Source of the DNA: JADLBR01 sp964651705
GTDB taxonomy: Bacteria; Verrucomicrobiota; Verrucomicrobiia; JADLBR01
Assembly (NCBI GenBank): GCA_964651705.1
Contig: CAZYWZ010000023.1
Span: forward strand, 1-64,000
Reading direction: 5' to 3'
DNA: 64,000 nt
A program made the position numbers and the translations under genes. The notes beneath the pieces were generated by a model. The model was not told where the DNA came from and ran no database searches. It saw nothing but the letters and a program-made list of their open reading frames with translations. Below are positions 44,715-52,691 of this stretch, in pieces; the stretch's first letter is position 1, and each line of letters begins with the position of its first letter.

Positions 44715-46606
44715 GCCTTGATCGCCCCATGAACCTCACCTCGCATGCCAACCACCGGATCCGCGCGGGTGCGCGGCATCTCATCCTCCCACTGCTGCTG
44801 GCGTCCCGGATCGCGTCGGCGGACGAACGTCCCAATATCCTCTGGATCACCAGCGAGGACAACAGCCCCTACCTTGGATGCTATGGCGATCCGCTCGCGC
44901 AGACGCCGAACCTCGACCGCCTCGCCCGCGAGGGCCTCCGCTATCGCAACGCATTCGCCAACGCGCCCGTCTGCTCCAGCGCGCGCACCACCCTCATCAC
45001 CGGCATGTACGCCTGTTCCCTCGGCGCCCACAACCACCGCAGCAAGGTCGCCATCCCCGATGGATTTCCGCTCTACCCCCAGGTCTTGCGCGCGTCCGGC
45101 TACTACTGCTCGAATAATTCCAAGACCGACTACAACCTTTCCGACAGGCGCGACGTCTGGGACGAGAGCAGCAAAAAGGCCCACTACAAGAATCGCGCGC
45201 CGGGACAGCCGTTTTTCGCCGTATTCAACTTCACCACCAGCCACGAGAGCCAGGTGGCGCCGAAGCCGGGCAAGACCGCGTTTCGCGTCCCGCCGGAAAA
45301 AGTCCCGCTCCCGCCGTATCACCCCGACACGCCGGAGATCCGGCGCGATTGGGCCAACTACTATGACCAGATGACCCTGTTGGATGCCCAGGTCGGCGAA
45401 GTCTTGGACGAGCTCGCCGGCGCCGGTCTCGACGACGACACCATCGTATTCTACTACGGCGATCACGGCGGCGCCCTGCCCCGCGGAAAACGCAACATCC
45501 ACGACTCGGGCACCCGCGTCCCCCTGATCATCCGCATCCCCAAGAAGTGGTCCCACCTCTCCCCCGCCGCTCCAGGCGAATGGGCCGATGACCTCGTCAG
45601 TTTCGTCGACTTCCCCGCGACCGTCCTCAGCCTCTGCGGGGTGCCCGTCCCGCCGAATTACGAGGGCCGCGCCTTCCTCGGAGCCGCCAAGGCCCCTCCC
45701 CGGACACGCGTCTTCCTGTTCCGGGGCCGCATGGACGAGCGCTACGATATGGTCAGGGCCATACGGGACAAAGACGCCCGATACGTGCGCAACTATTCGC
45801 CCCATCGGCCCTGGGGCCAGCACTACAGCTATCCCTTCGAGGTGCTCCCCAGCATGCGGTCCTGGTCGGAGACCTTCACCGCGGGGAAATGCAACGAGAC
45901 GCAGGCGCGATATTGGCGACCCAAGCCCGGAGAGGAATTCTATCAGATCGCCGCGGACCCGTTCGAGATCCGCAATCTGGCCCATGACCCCGGATGCGCC
46001 GCCCGGATCGAGACACTCCGCGCCGCCCTGCGCGACGAGATCCTCAAGACGCGCGACGTCGGATTCATCCCCGAGGGAATGTTCCCGCGACTGGCCGGCG
46101 ACAAGACCATCTACGACTATGCCCGGGGCGACGCCTATCCCATCCGCAAGATCCTCGACCTCGCCGACCGCGCCAGCGACAGCGATCCCAGGCACCTCAA
46201 GGACTTCATCGCCGCCCTCGATGACCCCCATCCGGTCGTCCGCTATTGGGCCGCGACCGGATGCCTCGTGCTCAAGGCCGATGCCGCGCCCGCGAAAGAC
46301 AAACTCCGGGCCGGGCTCTCCGACGAGTGGGCCGACGTCCGCGTCGCCGCCGCCGAATCTATCGCCTACCTCGGCGAACCAAAGTCCGCCCTCGATGCCA
46401 TCGCCGCGGTGCTTCGCGAGGGCAACCTCCACGAGGCGCTCGCCGCCCAGAATGCCCTCGACTTCATGTGGCAGGCAGGCCACGTGACCCTCGCCGACGC
46501 GCGGGCCCTCGTCAGGGACATGGACCTCCCCGAACCCGGGAACCGCATCCCGCGATACCTCCTGAATACCTCAGAATCCACGAAGCCATGCGACCCATTC
46601 CCCTAA
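44711..46606 (+). CDS. secreted sulfatase with HEAT-like C-terminus, variant motif CSSAR
   Basis: 631 residues. Signal peptide about 22-37; metal site ITSEDNSPYLGCYGD (E-D); C88-S-S-A-R92 TTLITGMYACSLG, where the conserved Pro is Ser; NSKTDYN; late motif YYGDHGGALPRGKRN. HEAT-like C-terminus (DDPHPVVRYWAATGCLVLK, DEWADVRVAAAESIAYLG). Paralogue of the preceding gene, which keeps Pro. It overlaps the next gene by 19 nt. Confidence 0.92.
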   Translation: MSLDRPMNLTSHANHRIRAGARHLILPLLLASRIASADERPNILWITSEDNSPYLGCYGDPLAQTPNLDRLAREGLRYRNAFANAPVCSSARTTLITGMYACSLGAHNHRSKVAIPDGFPLYPQVLRASGYYCSNNSKTDYNLSDRRDVWDESSKKAHYKNRAPGQPFFAVFNFTTSHESQVAPKPGKTAFRVPPEKVPLPPYHPDTPEIRRDWANYYDQMTLLDAQVGEVLDELAGAGLDDDTIVFYYGDHGGALPRGKRNIHDSGTRVPLIIRIPKKWSHLSPAAPGEWADDLVSFVDFPATVLSLCGVPVPPNYEGRAFLGAAKAPPRTRVFLFRGRMDERYDMVRAIRDKDARYVRNYSPHRPWGQHYSYPFEVLPSMRSWSETFTAGKCNETQARYWRPKPGEEFYQIAADPFEIRNLAHDPGCAARIETLRAALRDEILKTRDVGFIPEGMFPRLAGDKTIYDYARGDAYPIRKILDLADRASDSDPRHLKDFIAALDDPHPVVRYWAATGCLVLKADAAPAKDKLRAGLSDEWADVRVAAAESIAYLGEPKSALDAIAAVLREGNLHEALAAQNALDFMWQAGHVTLADARALVRDMDLPEPGNRIPRYLLNTSESTKPCDPFP

Positions 46607-47952
46607 CCGCCTGTCTGCTGGCGGTCGCCGTCACCCACGTCGTCGCCGATGCGCCAAAACCCAACGTCATCGTCATACTGTCCGATGACCAGGGCTCCGT
46701 AGACCTCGGCTGCTATGGCGCAAAGGACCTGCACACCCCGAACACCGACGCCCTCGCGGCCCGCGGCATCCGCTTCACCCAATTCTATTCCGCGGCGCCC
46801 GTGTGCTCCCCCTCGCGCGCCGGCCTGCTCACCGGACGCTGGCCCGTCCGCGCCGGCGTGCCCAACAATTGCGCCTCGCAGCAGGGGGGCAAAGGCGCGC
46901 TGCCTCCCGAAGAGATCACGATGGCGGAGGTCTTCAAGGCCGCAGGATACGCCACCGCCCACATCGGGAAGTGGCACGTCGGCTATACGCCCGAGACCTC
47001 GCCGCTATCCCAGGGTTTCGATCAGAGCTTTGGCCACATGGGTGGTTGCATCGACAACTATTCGCACTTCTTCTACTGGAGCGGCCCCAATATCCACGAC
47101 CTCTGGCGCAACGGCGCGGAGGTCTTCCGCGATGGGGCCTACTTCCCCGATCTCATGGTCGCGGAGGCCGCACGCTTCATCGCCGAGAATCGGCACCGTC
47201 CCTTCTTTATCTACTACGCGATAAACACACCCCACTATCCCTATCAGGGCGACAAGAAATGGCTCGATCACTTCAAGCATCTCCCGCACCCGCGCAACCT
47301 CTACGCCGCCTTCCTTGCCGCGCAGGATGAGCGCCTCGGCGCCCTCTTCGCGAAGGTCGAAGCACTCGGGCTGGCGGAGCGCACCATCATCGTCTTCCAG
47401 AGCGACAACGGGCATTCCACGGAGGAACGCGCGCATTTCGGCGGCGGGAGCGCGGGCCCCTACCGCGGCGCGAAGTTCAGCCTCTTCGAGGGTGGGATAC
47501 GCCTCCCCGCCATTATCTCTTGGCCCGGCACCCTGCCCCAAAACGAGGTCCGCGATCACGTGGCGCACGCCTGCGACTGGTTGCCCACCCTCGCGGCACT
47601 CGCCGGGGTCCAGCCGCCCGACACGCGCCTCGACGGCCGCAACCTCGTCCCCATCCTCCGCGACCCCAAGGCGCCCGGCCCGCACACCGCGCACGCGCTC
47701 CACTGGCAAGTAGGAGACGGCCCAAATGCCGACTGGGCCGTGCGCGACGGCGAATGGAAACTGCTCGGCAATGCCCGCGATACCGGCGGCGGCATCGCCT
47801 GGGGACCCGGCGCAACCAAGAAGGGCGGCGACCGCATACCCCTCTTCCTCGCCAATATCACGGACGACCCCGCCGAAACAACCAATCTCGCCGACCGCCA
47901 CCCCGACATCGTCGCCCGCCTCAGGCAATTGCACGAAGACCACCTCCGCTGA
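46588..47952 (+). CDS. secreted sulfatase (CSPSR)
   Basis: 454 residues. Signal peptide MRPIPLTACLLAVAVTHVVA; DD at 33-34; C73-S-P-S-R77 AGLLTGRWPVRAG; GKWHVGY; late motif QSDNGHSTEER; YRGAKFSLFEGGIRLPAII. Resembles the arylsulfatase A/GALNS-like group. ATG 46588 overlaps the previous gene by 19 nt; the signal peptide supports it. Last intact gene of the seven-gene run; a fragment of another sulfatase follows in a different frame. Confidence 0.92.
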   Translation: MRPIPLTACLLAVAVTHVVADAPKPNVIVILSDDQGSVDLGCYGAKDLHTPNTDALAARGIRFTQFYSAAPVCSPSRAGLLTGRWPVRAGVPNNCASQQGGKGALPPEEITMAEVFKAAGYATAHIGKWHVGYTPETSPLSQGFDQSFGHMGGCIDNYSHFFYWSGPNIHDLWRNGAEVFRDGAYFPDLMVAEAARFIAENRHRPFFIYYAINTPHYPYQGDKKWLDHFKHLPHPRNLYAAFLAAQDERLGALFAKVEALGLAERTIIVFQSDNGHSTEERAHFGGGSAGPYRGAKFSLFEGGIRLPAIISWPGTLPQNEVRDHVAHACDWLPTLAALAGVQPPDTRLDGRNLVPILRDPKAPGPHTAHALHWQVGDGPNADWAVRDGEWKLLGNARDTGGGIAWGPGATKKGGDRIPLFLANITDDPAETTNLADRHPDIVARLRQLHEDHLR

Positions 47953-48103
47953 TTGCCCCGCGCTGCAACTCTTCGACCTCGATGCCGACCCCGGCGAATC
48001 GAGACCCGCCCGCGACGCCCAAGTCATCCGAAAACTCCGCGGGATGGCCGTCATGTTCCAGGAGGAGATGACCGCGCCACCCGCGCGCGCCGGCGGATCC
48101 TAA
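47951..48103 (+). pseudogene. 3' fragment of another sulfatase gene
   Basis: In a different frame from the preceding gene, the bases right after its stop read LQLFDLDADPGESRPARDAQ, the typical sulfatase C-terminal segment (LYDLxADPGExxNLA), then continue VIRKLRGMAVMFQEEM to a stop at 48101-48103. No catalytic part is present. It looks like the end of a former seventeenth gene of the array, lost by deletion. Confidence 0.55.
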
Positions 48104-48554
48104 AATCCCGCGCCCCACCCTTTATGGGAATGCCGTGACCTCGCCGGCAAGATCTACTGGTTCCCAGGCCAGAGGCACGCTGGATCGCCGCGAGACATCA
48201 CCACGCAATCCGACCCGATCATCGCAGAACTTTGCCATGAGCTTCGCACCCGTCATGGCGGCCAGACGGCCATCCTGTATGGGTCGTGAGCCGGTGGTGA
48301 CGCAGAACCGGACAGCGACTCTGACATCGCGGATTTCGGCCCCGTTTCGACCTGAGGTTCCTTTGCTTCCTCGGCCCCAAGCAAAGCCTCGAATGGCTCC
48401 GGGAGCACGACAAGGGCGCCCATGCCGCCTTCGAAAAGGCCCTTCGGCAGGGAGTCGGCCTGGACGCGATCCGCCAACCTGTGGAAGCAGTGGTGGGCGC
48501 TGAGAGCCAATCGGGCGGGTTCTGGGAACAGCAGTAGTCGGCTCAGGTCCGGCC
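48104..48554 (+). pseudogene. gene-free interval with decayed coding sequence
   Basis: No intact gene between the sulfatase fragment and the convergent PEP-CTERM gene. Two plus-strand frames look like protein: ECRDLAGKIYWFPGQRHAG continuing to a stop near 48289, and, in another frame, GPKQSLEWLREHDKGAHAAF continuing to a stop near 48537. They may be parts of one or two broken genes separated by frameshifts. I do not recognise the family. Confidence 0.35.
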
Positions 48555-51278
48555 CTACTTGAGCCGCCGCTTCCGGAGAATCGCACCGACGCCCAGCAGC
48601 AGCCATGCCCATGCCGCCGGCTCGGGCACCGGGATGAGCCAGCCACCGCCGGCCAAGGCGTGGATCTCGTCGTTCAACTCGGGGTTGAGCGAAGGGGCGT
48701 AGTAGATGTTGAATGCCGAGGTGACCTGTTGTGTGTCGGCATTGAACCGGAGCACGTAGAGCGCCGTGCCATCATTGCCAGTATTGCCGTCTTCGATCGT
48801 CACGGTGCCGCCTGGCGCGATCTCCAGTTCCCCGATCGCAAAGTTGTTGCTGTAGCCGCTCCAGTCGAGGCCGAGATCGGCGCCTGCAAATTCGAAAGTG
48901 TGGCTGCCGATCCCGAAACCGAGCGCCGAGCCCGCGAGGTCGAACGTGAACGCGTTGGTGCTGGCGTTGAGCAAATTGCCCTGGATGACGAATTCATCGC
49001 CGGGCCCGCCGTTCAGCGCGCCGCTCGCGCCAACCTGGAGGGTGGTGAAGAAGTTGGTGCCCGAGTCGCTGATGTATTTGCCATTGTTCACGAAGACATC
49101 CAGGAACGTGATCTGGCCACCGGTGTTCTTGAAGACCCCGCCGAGTTCGTTGGTCACGACGCTGGCGACGCTTCCCACGTCCCCGGCCGCGTCGAGTTGC
49201 GCCCCCGGCCGCACCAGCACGACGCCGCCGGTGCCCGTGACCGCCCCGCCCTCCAACCGCATGACGCCGTTGGACGCCGACAACACGCCGTAGTTGGCGA
49301 TAGCGGCGGAAACCGTCCCCCAACCGCTGACGGTGGCGTTGGTGTTGATGACCAGGCCGTCGCTGAAGCCGTGGGCTCCGCCGAGAAGGTTCATCGTGGC
49401 TCCCTGTGCACCATCGCCGATGGTGAAGGCGAAGGTATTGGCGAGGGCGCTGCCACGGGCGCTCAACGTGCCGGCGTTGAAACTCATCTGCCCGCCAGCG
49501 TTGGTCAAGATGAGTTGATCGGTCGCAACGCTGCCGCCGTTGAGGCTCAGCAAGCCGTGGCGCACTTCCAGCGAGCCGCTGCCGGCCGGCCCAACTGCTT
49601 GCAGATTGCCGCCGATGACGGCCACCAAGCTGCCCGTGGCCGCGGAAACCCTTCCGACCACAACGCCCGAGGCAACAACGGAGCCGCCGTCAGCGATACT
49701 CAATTGGTTGTCCGGACCCTCATGACCCACATAGAGGTTGTTGCGGTTAGTCCAGAGCGAATCGGCGCCGATGACAAGCACCGCGTTGCTCCTCGCCAGG
49801 CCGCCATAGCCCACGAACCCGTTGTCATCCGCCACGGCGCCGCCGTTGCTGATGATCAACCCGTTGCACGAACCTTGATTGCCCACCCGTAACCATGAGC
49901 CGTTATCCCAGAGCGAATCGGCGCCGGTGACAAGCACCACGTTGTTGCTCGCGTAATGTGTGTCGCCCAGGTAGCAACCGTTGTTCGCCACCGTGCCGCC
50001 GCCGCTGATGGTCAGCCGGTTGCCCGAACCGTAGTCGCCCACGCTTAGATACGACCTGTTGGTCCAGAGCGAATTGGCGCCGGTCACCATCACCACGTTG
50101 TTGCTCGCGCTCTTCTCATCGCCCACACAGCCGTAAGAGTCCGCCACCGTGCCGCCGTCGCTGATCGTCAACCGGTTGCCCGACCCGTAGTCGCCCACGG
50201 TTAAAGAGGTGTTGGTCCAGAGCGAGCCGGCGCCGGTGACCAGCACCGCGTTGTCGCTCGCGTTGCTGCCGCAGCCCACATAGCCGTTCTCGCTCTTCAC
50301 CATGCCGCCGTTGGTGATGGTCAATCGATTGCCCGAACCGAAGCAGCCCACATGGAGGTCATTGCGGTTGGTCCAGAGCGAGCTGGCGCCGGTGACCAGT
50401 ACCGCGTTGTTGCTGGCGCGGCTGTCTTGTCCTACATAGGCGTTCCCGCTGGCCACCGTGGCGCCGTCGCTGATGGTCAGCCGGTTGCACGACCCCGAAT
50501 CGCCTACGCTAAGGTTGGTCCGGTTGTTCCAGAGCGAATCGGCGCCGGTGACAAGCACCGCGTTGCTGCTCGCCAGGCCGCCATAGCCCACGAACCCGCT
50601 GTCATTTGCCACGGCGCCGCCGTTGCTGATGGTCAACCGGTTGCACGAACCCTGATTGCCCACCCGCAACCATGAGCCGTTATGCCAGAGCGAATCGGCG
50701 CCGGCGACCAGCACCACGTTGTTGCTCGCGTAATGTGTGTCGCCCAGGTAGCAGCCGTTGTTCACCACCGTGCCGCCGTCGCTGATGGTCAACCGGTTGT
50801 CCGAACCGTAGTCGCCCACGCTTAAATAGAACCTGTTGGTCCAGAGCGAATTGGCGCCGCTGACCAGCACCACGTTGTTGCTCGCGCTCTTCCCGTCGCC
50901 CACACCGCCGTAAGAGTCCGCCACCGTGCCGCCGTCGCTGATGGTCAGGCCGTTGAAGGAGCCTGAATTGCCAATGGTCAGATCGTTGCTGTTGTTCCAG
51001 ATAGACCCACTGCCTGTGATCAAGGCGGAATTGTGGTCGGCGCCGGCGAGATCGCCCACAATGCCCGCTGTCGAATTCAGGTCGGCGTTGTTTGTGACGA
51101 TCAGGGCATTCAGCGGTCCATTGCTGCCGACCAGGTACGTTCCGGCATAGTTGACGGAAATGCCGTTGATGACGTTCGTTTGGCGGGTCTCGGCGCTGGC
51201 CGGGCCGCAAAATACAACCCCCAAGCAGGCCCATGTCGCGGCAACCCTCCACAGTCGAATCCTTGGAAGTCGCCTCAT
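48555..51278 (-). CDS. PEP-CTERM-anchored surface protein with T5SS/PEP-CTERM-associated repeats
   Basis: 907 residues. Signal peptide (about 8-29). From residue 103 to 517 there are eight 52-residue units (unit 5 has 51) of the type GNRLTISDGGTV...GADSLW-N, the TIGR04393-like repeat of autotransporter and PEP-CTERM proteins; a degenerate unit precedes and another follows. Then a beta-helical passenger-like region. The C-terminus is a PEP-CTERM sorting signal: VPEPAAWAWLLLGVGAI followed by RKRRLK, implying export and processing by an exosortase encoded elsewhere. It follows the 51312 sulfatase by 33 nt with a GGAAGG ribosome binding site, so it is probably the last operon gene. Likely a surface adhesin or matrix protein. 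Confidence 0.88.
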   Translation of the reverse strand: MRRLPRIRLWRVAATWACLGVVFCGPASAETRQTNVINGISVNYAGTYLVGSNGPLNALIVTNNADLNSTAGIVGDLAGADHNSALITGSGSIWNNSNDLTIGNSGSFNGLTISDGGTVADSYGGVGDGKSASNNVVLVSGANSLWTNRFYLSVGDYGSDNRLTISDGGTVVNNGCYLGDTHYASNNVVLVAGADSLWHNGSWLRVGNQGSCNRLTISNGGAVANDSGFVGYGGLASSNAVLVTGADSLWNNRTNLSVGDSGSCNRLTISDGATVASGNAYVGQDSRASNNAVLVTGASSLWTNRNDLHVGCFGSGNRLTITNGGMVKSENGYVGCGSNASDNAVLVTGAGSLWTNTSLTVGDYGSGNRLTISDGGTVADSYGCVGDEKSASNNVVMVTGANSLWTNRSYLSVGDYGSGNRLTISGGGTVANNGCYLGDTHYASNNVVLVTGADSLWDNGSWLRVGNQGSCNGLIISNGGAVADDNGFVGYGGLARSNAVLVIGADSLWTNRNNLYVGHEGPDNQLSIADGGSVVASGVVVGRVSAATGSLVAVIGGNLQAVGPAGSGSLEVRHGLLSLNGGSVATDQLILTNAGGQMSFNAGTLSARGSALANTFAFTIGDGAQGATMNLLGGAHGFSDGLVINTNATVSGWGTVSAAIANYGVLSASNGVMRLEGGAVTGTGGVVLVRPGAQLDAAGDVGSVASVVTNELGGVFKNTGGQITFLDVFVNNGKYISDSGTNFFTTLQVGASGALNGGPGDEFVIQGNLLNASTNAFTFDLAGSALGFGIGSHTFEFAGADLGLDWSGYSNNFAIGELEIAPGGTVTIEDGNTGNDGTALYVLRFNADTQQVTSAFNIYYAPSLNPELNDEIHALAGGGWLIPVPEPAAWAWLLLGVGAILRKRRLK
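49728..50972 (-). repeat. tandem 156-bp coding repeats with internal block duplication
   Basis: Eight units inside the PEP-CTERM gene. Units 1-3 (50505-50972) and units 6-8 (49728-50195) carry the same order of unit-specific motifs (ADSYG, CYLGDTHYA, GFVGYGG), whereas units 4 and 5 differ. This points to duplication of a three-unit block. Confidence 0.8.
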
Positions 51279-51311
51279 AAGCCTTCCGCAATCCTCATGG
51301 CCGGGGGCACC

Positions 51312-52682
51312 TCAATCCGACCATCGGGCGATCGTCTTTCGCCCGGTGACCGGCCACCACGCCGAGATCTTGCCCGCCAGTCGCTCGACCACCTCCGGAT
51401 TCCCGGCGGCAACGTTCCTCTCCTCGCCCGGATCGGCGAGCAGGTCGAAGAGCTGTGGGCGCCTCTCGGTCCGGGGGTGCGAGCTGGCGTAACGGCCCAG
51501 CGCGCCGTCATAGGTCAAAAGGAGCTTCCATTTGCCCTCGATGGCCCAGCGGTACAACAGGGAATCCTCCGGCCTGTCGATGTCCGCGATGTCATGGGCG
51601 AACCCCTCGCCAAAAATCGTGTCCCGACCCAAGGGCACACCATCGCGGACCAATGGCAGGAGGTCCAGGCCGGGAAGGTTCCCGGAGATGGTGGCGCCGG
51701 CGGCACTCAGCATCGTGGGCACCAGATCGATGCTGCTGACCGGTTCATCGCGCTTGCCGGTCCGGATTACGCCGGGCCAGCTCAACAGGATGGGCTGGCG
51801 CACGCCGCCCTCGTTGGGCGACTGCTTCGATTTCGGCGCGTAGCCCTGGCTGGCGGGATCCTGGATCCAGCCATTGTCGGCGATATAGGCATAGAGCGTG
51901 TTCGCGTTGAGCCCCTTCCCATCGAGGAAATCGATCAGTTGCCCGCATGTTTCATCGAACCACTCGCACATGGCGTAGTACTTCGCGACGTGGAGGGATT
52001 CGACCTTGTCCCGGTACTTTGCCAGCAACCGGTCGGGCGGATTGTGCGGCGTGTGCGGCAGGAAGGGCGCGTACCACAGAAAGAAAGGCTTCTTCTCCCC
52101 CATCGCATGCTCCACGAAATCGAAGACGGGCTGCATGCCCTCCCGCCCGATCTTGAGCCCGTCGTCCCCGTGTCGCCCGCCCTTCTCCGGAAACCCCCGG
52201 GTCATCCCGTGGGTGAATCCCCCGCGGCGATAGGACCCCTCCCACCACTTGCCGGATTGGTGCGAGAGATAACCGCGCTCCGCCAGCAGCTTCGGCAACG
52301 TCGGATGCCCGTCGATGTGGCTGATGAGCCGTTCCCGCAACTCGGCATACTTCGGCGAATCGGCGGGCGCGAGGGCGTGGGACGGGTCATTGCCCGAGAT
52401 CCTGTGCTGATGCGCAAACAGCCCGGTCGCCAGCGTGCTGAGCGCCGGCCGGCAAAGCGCCGTCGGCACATATCCCCGGGTGAATAGCGCGCTCCGCGCG
52501 GCCAATCGGTCCAGGTGCGGTGTCTGGATCACCGGGTGCCCCATGAACCCATAGTCCGTCCACGCCTGGTCGTCGGAAAGGATCAGGACGATGTTCGGCG
52601 TTCCGCGCGTTCCCGCGGATTCAGACAGCCCAACGGCCGCCAGCAGCGCACCTAACACCGCAATGGTCTGCTCAAATCTCAT
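51312..52682 (-). CDS. secreted sulfatase, variant motif CRPAL
   Basis: 456 residues. Signal peptide about 1-23; DD at 37-38; active site C77-R-P-A-L81 STLATGLFAHQHRISGND. The Arg that follows Ser/Ala in the canonical C-x-P-S-R motif is Leu; a CRP(S/A)L form is typical of one PVC sulfatase group with the HQHxI extension. GKWWEG in place of GKWHLG; late motif IADNGWIQ. Starts 10 nt after the upstream sulfatase stop, in the minus-strand operon. Confidence 0.9.
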   Translation of the reverse strand: MRFEQTIAVLGALLAAVGLSESAGTRGTPNIVLILSDDQAWTDYGFMGHPVIQTPHLDRLAARSALFTRGYVPTALCRPALSTLATGLFAHQHRISGNDPSHALAPADSPKYAELRERLISHIDGHPTLPKLLAERGYLSHQSGKWWEGSYRRGGFTHGMTRGFPEKGGRHGDDGLKIGREGMQPVFDFVEHAMGEKKPFFLWYAPFLPHTPHNPPDRLLAKYRDKVESLHVAKYYAMCEWFDETCGQLIDFLDGKGLNANTLYAYIADNGWIQDPASQGYAPKSKQSPNEGGVRQPILLSWPGVIRTGKRDEPVSSIDLVPTMLSAAGATISGNLPGLDLLPLVRDGVPLGRDTIFGEGFAHDIADIDRPEDSLLYRWAIEGKWKLLLTYDGALGRYASSHPRTERRPQLFDLLADPGEERNVAAGNPEVVERLAGKISAWWPVTGRKTIARWSD

Positions 52683-52691
52683 GATCGCCCC

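Noticed and set aside
48135..48503. 122-codon plus-strand frame after the sulfatase array
   Set aside because: Arg/Pro/Ser-rich, no motifs; the more protein-like segments in the same region lie in other frames and are interrupted.
49728..50972. Regular tandem repeats considered as a CRISPR array
   Set aside because: The 156-bp units are in frame, encode TIGR04393-like protein repeats and have no short repeat/spacer structure; no cas genes.
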